From: Oopsacas minuta
Taxonomy: Eukaryota > Porifera > Hexactinellida > Lyssacinosida > Leucopsacidae
Assembly (NCBI GenBank): GCA_024704765.1
Contig: JAKMXF010000343.1
Location: forward strand, 1,079,349 to 1,143,348
Direction of reading: 5' to 3'
Length of the DNA: 64,000 bases
Below the pieces are notes generated by a model. It was not told where the DNA came from and did no database searches. It saw only the letters and a program-made list of their open reading frames with translations. Shown piece by piece: positions 24,429 through 36,000 of the stretch; positions within the stretch are counted from its first letter, which is position 1; every line of letters starts with the position of its first letter. The translations under genes were made by a program, and so were the position numbers.

Positions 24429-26028
24429 TAAACAACAGTGCGTCGCTAGTACTTTTTTCCATTTGGTTGTAGTATATTTTGAAGGGTTCATTTCTATTTT
24501 GATTTAATGTTAAACTTAATTCTTGTACATACATGTGAATACGTATGTAACTAGTAACATTTGCGTCAATCTTATAATTTTTTTCTTTGGAACTAACGTA
24601 TCAATTTTTATCCAGCACCTAAATCTGCTTATTGTCATATGGTGATAAGTATTTGAGATCTAAGTATGACTGTAGCTTAGTGTTCAATAACAGTTTCATC
24701 ATTTTGTAATCTATATTTATACTTGAATTTGAGTTACGAGACGATATGTTTCTTGTTGTGGGCATCATCTACCTCTGATTCAACCTTGCATACAAATTTG
24801 GAGGTGTTGATTTCATTAATTGTATTGATAAAGAAAATTCTGAAGAAAATTACTTTATTTCTTCAATACATCTGAAGGTCAGTTGTGGGTAGATGGTGCA
24901 AAATTCTATGGGTAGTCTAATGCTAGAAATATATCTGGATTTTGCAATCCACTGATGCATGTTGTATTGATTAGTGTTTTCACTTCATTCATGTCATCAC
25001 ATGTGCTTATAGCAATACTCTGTTGAGTGTAGTCCACTGTTAGTTTTGTCGTTGGTTCTAACACAACCTGGTCATAGTTTAGGTGATCAAATGTTTGTTA
25101 AAATATGTCTGTTTAAGTGGAGAAACTTTGAGTATTTTCATTAGTTGGGTATTGGAACAAAGAAAGGAATTCGATACTAATGATATTACCAGCTTACAAA
25201 TATTTATTCTGAATACCTTGTTCGTGTTGAATTTTGGTTAAGGAACCAATTCCCCTTCCCCAGGCGCACAATCCTAAGTGTCATGTAGAAAGTGAGCAAG
25301 TTGTGGATACATTGTTAGGGGTCAGCTCTGGAGTAAACTTTGAGATTAAAAGGTGTGAATGTGGGAAATTTTATCTCGAAATCACTTAATGGGATAGTTT
25401 GTGCATTACTGATTCGAATCATAGAATGTCATCAATCTATATTTGAACGAATGTGTTTTAGCTAAGTTTCATGATGTAAAACTTTGTGTGTTTTGAAGTT
25501 TACCAATTCAATTGATTTTCGATTTTCAGTTATTTTGAGATAATTTATTATTTAGTAACTATGATTTGCTTGAGAGGGCTTCGAAACTGATTAGGTGGGA
25601 GGCCCACACAAAGTAGCACGGTTCTGGCTAGAGCAGAGTGTACCTTTGTAAATTGTTTAGCGATAGATTGTAAAATTATTCTGAATGCTACCTGCATATT
25701 TACCTCTTTGACCATCTTGAGAAAGGAATATTCTGAGAGTGGTATATAATAGTCATCATCTGTGATACTACACAACAAGTAATCTGTATCAAATCTGCTT
25801 GAGTGTAAGTTCATTACAAAGAAGTCTTTAAATGTAAGTATTTGTTGAGGCAAGTTGCAATGGGAACTATAACAATTATGATGATATGACTGCCTATACG
25901 TACCAATGATCTAAGCAAGTGTTATATAGTCTTACGAGTATAGTTTATGCAATTTTCACATCTTAAAACACAATAATTATAGTGAACCAACTGAGGAAAT
26001 TTGAGAAAAAACAAAATATAAATATATA
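24429..26028. other. Loop sequence between the inverted arms, no gene recognised
   Basis: Unique 1.6 kb between the left arm and the maT mariner. A 101-codon minus-strand open frame (25548-25853) has no recognisable motif. I could not identify a transposase belonging to the outer palindrome. Confidence 0.5.
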
Positions 26029-27288
26029 CAAGGTGGCTCCAAAGTTCTGATACAAAATCACGATTAATCTACAACCATTGGCAGGAAGTATTCTCAATGG
26101 TTTACTCTTCTATGACATACCTTATGCGGTTCCTAACGAATATTATTTCAAGTTAGTGTATAATATCCCGAAAAATATTACCATTGACCATGGAATCTGA
26201 GAGGTCAGCAAATAATTATTTGCATATGTCGGGGAAAAGTCTCTCAATTATTTTGAAACTGCTGAAGATTGCAAAAGGACATAGGGAATTTTCTACAGGA
26301 CGATAAATCGATATAAGGAAACTGGGGACACTGTAGACAAGCCAAGATCTGGTCGTCCGTGCTCTGTAAAGACCCCAGCTCTCAAGAAAGTGATCCGAGA
26401 ACGGATTCGGCGGAACCCACACAATTCGATGAGGAAATGGCCCTGGAGCTCAATATATCTCGCCGAGCAATACAAACTGTTGTCAAAAGGGACCTAGGAA
26501 TGCGCTCTTTTAAACGCAAAATGTACAATTATTATCTGGGTCGGTAAAAGGAAAGAGAGTGTCCCGGAACAAGAGCCTACTTGCTCTACACGGTATTGGG
26601 CTTCTCGAAAATACCCTTTTCTCAGATGAGAAATTTTTCACCATTGAAGAGGCTACAAATAGTCAAAACGACAGAGTCATCTCGACCTCAGTTTCAGCGA
26701 TTCCTGATAGGTTCAGATATATGTCGGATGAAGAAACCGCTGTCGGTGATGGTTTGGGCTGGGGTCTCTGCTGTTGGTCGGACACCACTGATTTTAATCG
26801 CCCCAGGAGTGAAAATCAATACCAAGAACTTGTATTAGAGCCTGTGGTAAAAGGTCTGAGCTAGACCATGTTTTCATTTTGTCTTCCAACAAGATGGTGC
26901 TCCCGCCCATACGACCAATACGACCCAAGATTGGCTGAAACACAATACTCCCAATTTCACATACAAGGATGAATGGCCACCATACAGTCCCGATTTAAAT
27001 CCCATGGACTATTCTATATGGTCTATCTTCGAAAACAAGGCTTGTTCTGTGCCACACAACACAGCTAGCTCTCTAAAGATTACCTTGTGACGAGATTTTG
27101 AGAAGATACCCCAAGAAAGTCTGCATGGCGCAGTAGAAGGATTCCTGAACAGACTCAGGGCTGTCATTTCCAAAAAGGGTGGGTTTATTGAATTCATGAC
27201 TAGGCAATCTCTTCCAAATAGTATCTAGGGCAAGCTGAAAGAATATTATAGACAAAATGATTTTTATCAGAAATTTGGAGCCAACCTA
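26029..27288 (+). mobile_element. maT-type mariner (DD37D), 1.26 kb, decayed
   Basis: The ends CAAGGTGGCTCCAAAGTTCT (left) and, inward on the minus strand, TAGGTTGGCTCCAAATTTCT (right) pair over about 28 bp with few mismatches. TA flanks both sides (26027-26028 and 27289-27290). The length is normal for mariner. It sits in the loop of the 954 bp palindrome, only 44 bp from the right arm. Confidence 0.9.
26190..27228 (+). pseudogene. maT (DD37D) mariner transposase, broken
   Basis: Tc1/mariner DDE transposase that would cut at TA sites. From ATG 26190 the helix-turn-helix region runs through frameshifts to KPRSGRPCSVKTPALKKVIR, then MALELNISRRAIQTVVKRDL and a stop after YYLGR. LFSDEKFFTIE (about 26617-26650) holds the first Asp. 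MVWAGVSAVGRTPLILIAPG (about 26752-26810) is the following strand. QQDGAPAHTTNTTQDW (about 26888-26935) holds the second Asp, and PPYSPDLNPMDYSIW the third. I count 37 residues between the last two Asp, the DD37D signature of maT elements. There are at least four frameshifts or stops. Confidence 0.88.
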
Positions 27289-27332
27289 TATCAAAATCAT
27301 AGAAAATTAGTTGCAACCTCGCATGTTTTTGG

Positions 27333-28286
27333 AGGAAATTGAATTATGAGTTCCGAAAGAAGGTATCTATAAATTTTGAAGGGTTGTGATGAGAAATAAC
27401 TTCAAGAATTGATGTCAAAGTTAGAATTGGTAATATACAAAAACCATGAGAATTTATCGATTTTACAGGCTGTTGTTGGCGATAATTTTTAGTGTTTCAC
27501 GAAAATATTGATATTGTTATAGACGTCTTTGTCTCAAATATCGATTGGCATACAAATAATCGAAATTCGTTCGGATTTAGGGTAAGAACATGAGTTTGAA
27601 CTGACCCTACTTCTTGTAGAACATGATTGCTCACCTACCACTCTCACTCCCGACTTAAAATTAGAGTTCCTCTAGCTCCACGAGATGTAAATATATTTAA
27701 TGAAATTCAATTTTCATACACGTCCATATCACCAAAAGTATGCATATAAAATTTCAGAATCGAATTGTGACTTTTAGATGGGTAAATTCAAGGGAGTCGT
27801 TGACACCAAAATTATTAATCAAAAACAGTACTACGAGTACATGTTTTTAGAATCAAAACAAATTGTTTAAAACGTTCAACTTTCCTCTTCCCAATGATAC
27901 TAATTTCGTTGAAATCTGATGAGTATAAGTGAGTCAAATTAGTGACTGAATTGACCCTCGTCTATTTTCTTCACTGAATTTTTCAAAATATCATATTTCC
28001 AAAATTTATATATATTTTCAAAAGAAATTTTAAACACATAATCCACCAGTCCTCAATAGTACGTGGAAGAAAATTTGTATCACAATAATAATGAAAAGGC
28101 GGTCAAATAATACATTATAGTAGACACGAATGGAAAGTTGTTTCAAACCTCAATGCTAAGTCACTACATATATTTTTACAATTCTGATGACATTTTCGTA
28201 ATCCACCAACGCTGTACTTTCGAATATTCTAAGATGTTTTTTTCTCAAGCTCTACGGAAAGTCGGCCTAATATATGATTGAATTGA
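27333..28286. repeat. Right arm of the 954 bp near-perfect inverted repeat
   Basis: Reverse complement of 23475-24428, same length, apparently identical over all but the outermost bases. It ends GTCGGCCTAA (28261-28270) followed by TATA. Beyond 28290 similarity to the other flank is lost. Confidence 0.95.
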
Positions 28287-28603
28287 ATACTTGTTCAAAT
28301 TTGAATTGGGGTGCGAACATCTTCTTCGTCTTGCTATGCAACGTTGACATTAGAAACATGTAAAAGATTCACAGCGGAAATTTGACATTTAAAGTAGTAT
28401 TGTTGAATAAATAATAAATGTGTTATCCTAAGGGATAAAAAAGGATGAGCTATGACAATATTTGGTTTCAATCAGTTGATTCATAAGGTGAATACATTTG
28501 AAATGAACATGAGCTAGGTATGTCAAAATAAAAGTGGATTAAGTCATTTATATAATTTTGCGCTTGCAACAGGTGTACTTGTCTTAGAAGCGAATATCTA
28601 GAT

Positions 28604-29659
28604 AAGTGGTTTCCAACTTCGGGATTTCGACCACCATGGGGGTCGCCATTGCATCCTTTAAGGGTCATTTCGTAGACTAATGCAACAACAGTATATAAAT
28701 TCTAGGAAAAAGTAGGAGGCGTATTGAAAATAGCGAGGCTCCATAAACGATGACTAGGCCATATGTAACTATTTGGGCGCCGCAACTTCTGGCATACCCT
28801 CCAACCTTTTGACACATTGATTCCTGGATGGAGTCCAAATATTCCTCTAAACCTTGTGTAAAATGCCTGGAGTTCTGAAAATGTTTCTCGCTCGCAACGC
28901 TCGTTCGACTAGAAATTCAATTTCTGTCATCATTCTAATTATTCCTTGACACATTTAGTATTAAATTATCTGAATTCTAAACTATTTAGTTCGTTCTGAA
29001 TCAACAAAAACATGTTAATACTAGAAAGGTACTTGTAACTAGTACGTAGAACTGATCCAATAATGATTAATTATTGTTTTTATGACATTATAACACAATA
29101 GAGCTGAACACTTTGAGTCAATCCCTCGAGGTCAGGAAAGGACAAGATTTCTGGAAGGTTGTCAGGTATGCACTGGACTACTGGGCTTCAACTTGTTGAA
29201 GGGTAGTTGACACATAATTTCTTCACAAATCGTTGTGCTCATACAGTGGCGGTCCCAGGGTGGGCCAACAGGGCACTATCCCCGGGTTTGACAGATTCTC
29301 AGACCACCAAGAGCCATTATATAATATGATTTCGCACCGGATTTGCCCCGAGTTTATAATCTTGGCCCCGACCTTACCCCAGGCATGCAAATCCTGGGAT
29401 CGCCCCTGTGCTCATATAATTAGACTTCATAATATAATTATATATGAAGTGATAGTAATTACGTAAAATCCACATATTTATGGTATGGAATATTAGCTAG
29501 AGTACAGATTTCTAATCATCGTAGCATAGGTCCACAAAAAATAGCGGCACAGTGGCCCAGTGTCCCAAAAAGGAATTAAAGAGTCAATAGAAACAAGGGG
29601 CCGAATTCCCTCAATTCTAAGTATAAGGGGTCACGGGGTAAAAAGGTTGGGAACGACTG
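28604..29659. mobile_element. Non-autonomous hAT element, 1.06 kb
   Basis: The left end is AAGTGGTTTCCAACTTCGGG and the right end, inward, CAGTCGTTCCCAACCTTTTT. An exact 8 bp duplication ATCTAGAT flanks it (28596-28603 and 29660-29667). The terminal C of the left end has mutated to A. No transposase is inside. It contains the 165 bp element at 29244-29408 and lies in the 16 kb DIP2 intron. Confidence 0.88.
29244..29408. mobile_element. 165 bp hAT MITE nested in a larger hAT MITE
   Basis: The ends CAGTGGCGGTCCCAGG and, inward on the other strand, CAGGGGCGATCCCAGG pair at 14 of 16 positions. An exact 8 bp duplication TGCTCATA flanks it (29236-29243 and 29409-29416). Confidence 0.93.
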
Positions 29660-30623
29660 ATCTAGATAATACATAAAAATTTAAATAATCAGAAAATTTG
29701 GTTTTCCAACTCGTTGAATGCAGCAACATGCACCAGAATACACAAACAAACATTCCATGGAAACATGTATGCCAACGATAAACAGGTTTACATATTCTTG
29801 TTATCAAAAAAAGGTTTGCTAGAAAATTATGAATTACGATAGCCTACCTTACATAAGGCCTGCATAATGAAGAAACTTCGCACATGGATGAAGTAGTAAG
29901 TGCAAATGCTAAGCAACAAAAAGTTTAATTATTATTGCAATAATTATGGGCTGGAGTGGTTAACCGGATTTAGTGGGTGATTAAAACCTTACTAGCAGAA
30001 TTCATGTATATACAATATTGTCATCTCAAAATATTCTCTCATTTTTATTCTCTTTTGGCCTCCCAACTATAATTACTTCTTACATCAATGCAAAACGGTT
30101 GTCCCAAGAGAGAAGGAACATTCGCTGAAGTAGCGAGTGCCAGGACTAAGTTGAAAGAACGTGCTGTTCTATGTTTTCTTTATCGATGTACAGAATATTA
30201 TTCATCAACAGCAACAGTCAAGCGCGCCCGCTAAGAAACAGTATTTGCAGTTACGGTATCTAGTTTTCATAAAAATGTTCACAATATACATCCAAATCTG
30301 CTGGCAAAACATTTCCCATCATCGAATCTTGCATTATTAACATTGAGGATTGTGGCTTAAGAGTTCAAGTTATACCAACTGATAATATATAATAATAATT
30401 ATCCATTGAATGTTTTATCTACAAACTGTTGTCTCCAAATATTAAGTCAGAGATTAAAGTACTCCCCTTTTGATAAATAGAATTATATTCCTCACTTTCG
30501 AGTTTGTCCATATTATGAAGAGTATTCGCAATAGTTAGCTAAATCAGATTTTATAAAGAAATGCAATTTCCAAATATTATAAATGAAGGTAGGTCACCAG
30601 ATAATAACATCTACCGCTAACAA
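29660..30623. other. DIP2 intron sequence, nothing recognised
   Basis: No gene, RNA or clear repeat seen between two inserted elements. Confidence 0.5.
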
Positions 30624-31602
30624 ATTGACAACGCAAATTAATGCTATTTCTTAAATATTTTTATGGCTTCTGAAATGCTAAGTATGATAGTACGTGCACA
30701 TAGTTTTCTTTAGTAAATCTCAATATTATAACGAAGTATATGTGGTAGGAGAAATATATGGCTTTCAGAAAAGTTAAAGAGGGTACAGTGTTGCCGTTAG
30801 GTACATGACAAGTGCACATGTATTCAATGAGACTAGACCAGGGGGGTCACTAGGTAAAGGTACTAACCCATAGGGTACTTGATTGAAAAGATCTTTTTTG
30901 GACCTACCTACCATCACCCCTCTGACACCCTATAATAAGTGCTCTTTGAACCCCAAATGTATCATTCGCGACATCTTAGTACTGTTTAGTTTTAGTATGT
31001 TTTTTGTCCCATTGTAAGTTAATCTTTGGTTCTCAATAATCTTCATGTGTGATATAATTAAAGTGATTTGTAAAATACTAGTAAACAGCTAAATTATGAC
31101 AGTTGCTCTAAATGATTTGAAGGGCAGTATTCAAAACAGACCCTAAATAATATATACGTGAGTAGTCAATCAAATTGATCTGTTTGCCATTAAATTACAA
31201 ATTTATATGAACACAATGAGACTGCCAAATTTGTTGGTATATCATGAATTCGAAAGCCAAATAGTTATATATATATTTACATAGGCTGGGATGTAAAATG
31301 TGTTCACCTTCCTTGATAGGATTAACAAGAGGATAATACTATCAAAGAAATAATACCCCCGTACTCTTCTTCAGTCCCATTGAATATAAGTATATAAATA
31401 TGTGTACTTGTTATGTACCTGACTGTCCCATTTGGAACCTCCACAACTTTTCTGAAAGCCATATATTTTCTCCCATTACATAAATTTCGTTTATAATATT
31501 AAGATTTACTAAAGAAACTATGTACCCCTACTATAATTCATATTTAGCATTTCAGAAGATAAAATAATATTCAAGAAAATAATATGAATTTACGATGTTA
31601 AC
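30624..31602. repeat. ~980 bp inverted-repeat element, arms ~190-200 bp
   Basis: The left arm (30624 to about 30830) and right arm (about 31383-31602) are inverted copies at roughly 75-80% identity. The best conserved core is ATATATGGCTTTCAGAAAAG (about 30756) with its complement near 31455, together with TTTAGTAAATCTNAATATTAT. The interior is non-coding. It looks like an old non-autonomous DNA element; I could not define target duplications. Confidence 0.7.
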
Positions 31603-31629
31603 ATGTTCCGTAGCATAAATACGTATCTA

Positions 31630-31813
31630 CAGTATAGTCTCGTTAATGCGAACACGGTTAAACCGTAACTCCGGATAAGAGGTACAAATTTTCCCAATTT
31701 ATCAGTCCCTTCGATGTCTTTTCAATGTAGTATTAATTCGGATAATACTTACTCAGGACAAGAAGTACGGATTATGGCATTCCCCTGGTATACGTATTAA
31801 CTAGAGTCTACTG
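31630..31813. mobile_element. 184 bp pogo/Tigger-type MITE
   Basis: The ends CAGTATAGTCTCGTTAATGC (left) and, inward on the minus strand, CAGTAGACTCTAGTTAATAC (right) pair at most positions. TA lies on both sides (31628-31629 and 31814-31815). Internal AT-rich sequence has no coding potential. Confidence 0.85.
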
Positions 31814-32440
31814 TATATTCAATTCTTACAATTCTCAGTAATATATTAGTGTATTACTAGCAAATATTTATCAAATCAGGAAATTTCAATTGTTTGGTGA
31901 ACCAGTAATTATTTGTAATTTATCCAGAACATAATGGAGGCAATTGGGCATGCCCCAGATCTAAATAAATTGGATCCGGTGCATGTGTACCTACTGCTAT
32001 CACTAGGCCCATAGAGACGAATCCCCTCTCCAGGTCAGTAGCGTAGAAAAGATTTCGGAGCACTGGTTCAAAATAATGAGTCGGACCTAATCATTTCACC
32101 TAGAACTATCAATTTTCTGGAGTTTTGGACATGCATTGGAAATCTTTAGAATTTTTTGTCCTGATAAACAGAATATTACTCAGTTTACAGCACTATTGAA
32201 CAATATTTACATAGTTTAAAACATGTAGCCAAATTCCAGTGCTACATTCTCATTTGTAAGAATGATTTCGGACGCTTGTAACTCTACACTCATCAGAAAG
32301 GGATTTACAGTAATGATATAATACTTAGGTGCAAACAAAATATATTTAGGACATTATATGAAGTTGTCCTTTCAAGATTTTTTCCTACCTAGGTAGTCTA
32401 AAAAGAAATATAGTTACACGTGCACGGTATTTCCTTGAAT

Positions 32441-32838
32441 CAGGACCGGCGCAAGAAAAAGGCACCAAGACTTCTGATAAGAAATTTCCCCAACCTCTCT
32501 AGAATAAGTTCTTTGATGTAATTAAAGACTCATTGACTATGCAACAAATTAGAATAATTATAGTTTCCCAAATTCTTATATATATTGTATATTTGCTGCA
32601 TTAGTATAGGATTCGTGAGTGAAACCTAACTTAACTGTTAAATTCCGTAGTAAGCGAGCTATTATATGAACGATGCCTGATTGGAGGTAAATCGATTTAA
32701 ATGCTAAGCATTTTGCTGCATTCTTGGGTATAATAAATGATAAAAGGGATTGATTTGTGGCACCAGTACAGCTTGCTGAGCAGAGCACTAAGGTCCATTT
32801 GGAATGGAAACTTGCATGGGCCCCGAACACCAGCTCGC
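32441..32838. mobile_element. 398 bp insertion with an exact 8 bp duplication
   Basis: CCTTGAAT occurs at 32433-32440 and 32839-32846, exactly bracketing a segment that starts CAGGACCGGCGCAAG. The right end read inward, GCGAGCTGGTGTTCGG, pairs only weakly with the left. The duplication size and the CAG start suggest a hAT-type element. An 84-codon minus frame inside (32576-32830) has no recognisable family. Confidence 0.6.
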
Positions 32839-33005
32839 CCTTGAATAGAATCAGCGAAGTTTGGTAACTAAAACATTGAACATACCAATATATATCATTA
32901 TTTATGCATTCATGATGCGATTGTAACTTACAAAATGATTGAAATTTGGAAATACGGACCTAAATGTACTTCTCATAAATAGTTAACTAGCAGAATTCGT
33001 GTATA

Positions 33006-33164
33006 CCGTATTTCCTTTAATAAGACCAGGGGCTAGAATAAGCGCAGGGGACTAGCACGACAGGAAGCTGAATTAACGTTAATTTTATATTCAAATAAGC
33101 AAAGGGTATTTTCCTGCACGAAATAAATAAGCCCCCTCCGGTGACTTATGCAGGGAAATATGGG
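33006..33164. mobile_element. Possible 159 bp MITE with CCGTATTTCC ends
   Basis: The left end CCGTATTTCCTTTAATAAG resembles the right end read inward, CCCATATTTCCCTGCATAAG. A similar single end (ACCGTATTTCCCTGCCTATC) occurs at about 44883. The target duplication is uncertain. Confidence 0.4.
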
Positions 33165-33747
33165 ATAAAATTTTCATCATAAAAATACCTTAGGAATACT
33201 GAATATATTGGTGGAAAATATAGTTTTCGATAATGTTTATCTCCTAGAAGTTTACTGGACAAAGCGGCGGTTAGCCGGCTAACTGAATCCAGCCTTCATT
33301 CATACAACTTATTCAGGTTAAACCTGAAACGATTTTTATGTTGATATTCGGGATCAGCGAAAAATATCACGTCGTTTAAATGGTCACTCGAATAGTATTT
33401 GAGAATAATTTTACCTAGTAAGGCAAGAATGTCTCGTGAATGTGGTAACATTCCATTCTCAAAAATCATAAGATGTGATAATGTATTTGTAAGAAATATG
33501 TGAAAAAAATAAAAATTGGAGGCCTTTGTAGACAAGCGAGAAAATCTTGTTGAAGGTCATTTAGAGGGCCAATCCAAATGGCCTTTTCATACTTTCGCTG
33601 ATCACAGATATCGATATGAAATTCGTGTGGGTCTAACCTGAACGCGTTGCATGAAATTGAATTTATTCAAAACGTGTCATAAAATGGCACTTGAGAGTGG
33701 CAAAAAGAAAGTCATTGATGATGGATTATAATGGAAATTTTATGGTA

Positions 33748-35059
33748 CAAGGGTTGTTCAATAAATAATGAGACTTTGTTTCGTAATTTATATAGTAAAC
33801 CTATACTTATCATAATTGATTATTAAATGTTTCGATAAATTCCCCCTTTAACTTCATGCATCGTTTCCATCGTTCTGGTAACTTTTCCAGCCCAGTCTTA
33901 TAGAATTCTTTAGGGGTCCCATTTCCCACTGTTATATTTCATACTCCAGCCGTTTGAAATCCTCAAATCTCTTCCCTCGAAGAGGTCTCTTCATCTCTCC
34001 AAACAGTCAGTAGTCGCTGGGAGCCAGGTCTGGACTATACGGGGGATGAGGGAGGCATTCGAATCCTAAGTCGTCAATTGCAGCCATTGTCTTTGAGCTT
34101 ACATTGGGCCTTGCGTTGTCATGTTGCAGCGATAGGCCACGTGTCAACTTGCCTCGCTCTCACGTTTAATCGCTTGACGCAATTCTTTCAATTCGTCAAC
34201 GTAATAATCACTGTTAATGGTGGTCTTCTCAGGCAACCAGTCGCGGTGTATAATTCCTTCCTTATCCCACAATACTGTTGCCATTCTCTTCCCTGCTGAT
34301 TTAGCGGCCTTTACCTTGATAGATACAGGTTCATCACGTCTCTTCCACTGCTTCAATTGAGTTTTGCTCTCTGGTTCATAATAATGAAACCAAGTTTCAT
34401 GCCCCGTTACTATAGGAGCCAAAAAGTCTTCTTCTGCCTTGTATCTTGAAAGTAATTCTTTGCTAACTCTAACCCTTTCGCCCTTTTGTTCTTTTGAAAG
34501 AAGTTTTGGGACCCAACGCGCAGTTACCTTCGACATTTCCAGATCTTTAGGGATAATCGAGTGTAGTGTAGCTTTGGATACCTACCCTCTCTTCTAGCCT
34601 CTCGCAGGGTTATTCGTCTGTCCTCGTCCAAAATTGTTTGGACCCTCTCGATATTACTGCGGGTTTTTGAGGAAGTCGGATGACCTGGACGAGGGTCATC
34701 GTGGAGTTCCTCATCGCCATTATCCAAACGTTAGATCCATCCACATATGGTGGCTTTCGAAGGATATTCATCACCAAAAATGTCCTGCATTTCACGAAAA
34801 ATGTATGAGCCAGCTTCCCCTTTTTCCACAGGTGCCAAATTATTTGTCGTTTTTCCTTCTTTGCTATAATCCATTAGTTGATCAAAGTAGCCTATACAAA
34901 TAAAACTTTATACTGAAGAATATGCCAGTAGAGTAAAGAGTATATTGTACCGAAGTTAGACAATCAAGTTAGGCTTGTAATCTGATATTAGGCTTAGAGC
35001 TGTATTAACTAGAATATGAATTCGATACATTAGTCTCATTACTTATTGAACAACCCTTG
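33748..35059 (-). mobile_element. Mariner element (DD34D), 1.31 kb, decayed
   Basis: TIRs of 28 bp start CAAGGGTTGTTCAATAAATA at 33748, and inward from 35059 read the same with one change in that stretch. TA is present on the left (33746-33747); on the right the dinucleotide is AA, so one TA copy has mutated. It lies in the 16 kb DIP2 intron, in the same orientation as DIP2. Confidence 0.93.
33810..34874 (-). pseudogene. Mariner transposase (DD34D), broken
   Basis: The start is MDYSKEGKTTNN at 34874. The first helix-turn-helix reads FREMQDIFGDEYPSKATICG and is cut by a stop near 34735. The frame resumes with DDPRPGHPTSSKTRSNIERV. A frameshift near 34550 leads into WVPKLLSKEQKGERV and the first catalytic motif IVTGHETWFHYYEPESK, where the usual Asp (TGDETW) is His, so the catalytic acid is lost. 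The second Asp is in QHDNARP (about 34100) and the third in PPYSPDLAPSDY (about 34020), 34 residues apart. The C-terminus LPERWKRCMKLKGEFIE ends at TGA 33810-33812. Stops, frameshifts and the D-to-H change make it inactive. Confidence 0.9.
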
Positions 35060-35691
35060 AATTAATATACATACAGGGAGTGATCTATGAAAAATGGTCG
35101 TTTTACTATTTACTTCAGGGTCACACCATAGATTGACTGGACTACTGTATAAATGTGGAATTCTGAGAATTCTTCTTGAATAATCATCAATTTTGGTGCT
35201 AAATATGAAAAACAAGATTTCATACACTTAGCGAAATGATGAAATGAAATATTTGCGTTTCTCAAAAGAAAATTTTCATATATTAACAAACAACTTATGG
35301 TTAGAGGACATTTGCATTCGAAAGTATACAATAGGAAAGAGGGTTATCAGGAGATTCGCTGTCCCGAGCTACCCCGATTTATGGAGTTCATACAGTATAT
35401 CTGAGTTTTACTGTGTTAACTACATGAAATATTGAATTGTTGGTTTACGCAGTAGAACTCAATTAAAAATACTGTGTTATGTCATGTTAGATTCACTTAT
35501 CAAGTGGACATTATGATGGTTTCATTTAGACATTGACTCAAGGGATGGCAAAATGTTGGCTATGGGGAAATGGGACGAAAAGGAATGCCGAGGATGTAAC
35601 TTATAAAGCAAGGGATGGCGCCATCCCAGAACTCAAATGAAACCCTGCAAATAAATAAATAAAATAATGTTAAGTACACATGTTAAACTGA

Positions 35692-35794
35692 GAAGTATAA
35701 AGCTGACAAATTGAAGTGGTAGATCTAGGAGTAATACAGGCACCACAGGCACTACTCCTAGATCCACCGCTGCAAATTGTCAGCGTTATACTTC
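35692..35794. other. Hairpin with 42 bp arms
   Basis: 35692-35733 and 35753-35794 are inverted copies with about five differences, around a 19 bp loop. Inside, GTGGTAGATCTAGGAGTA and its near-complement, flanked by CAAATTG on both sides, could be a very short hAT-type MITE sitting in an already palindromic site. Confidence 0.8.
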
Positions 35795-36000
35795 AGAACC
35801 ATAAATGTGAAACAATGGATTTTTCTATTTGATCAAGCAAATACAGAACCATTAAGTAATTACTCCCAAGAAGACTCATCTCTTAATTTTCCACAAGTTT
35901 AAGTTAGAATATTTGCAATATACCCGAAAATTAACTGTATATTAAATTTACTCAAAGGTACCCATATTATCAGCAAGATTGGGCAATAATCTTCAGAGAT

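Noticed and set aside
23491-28270. PIF/Harbinger assignment of the 954 bp palindrome from its TTA and GGCC edge
   Set aside because: The triplets are TTA on the left and TAA on the right, which are inverted rather than direct copies, and no Harbinger gene is present.
35518-35645. MITE with GGTTTCATTT ends
   Set aside because: The ends GGTTTCATTTAGAC and GGGTTTCATTTGAG pair for about 10 bp, but the flanks show no duplication; too weak to annotate.
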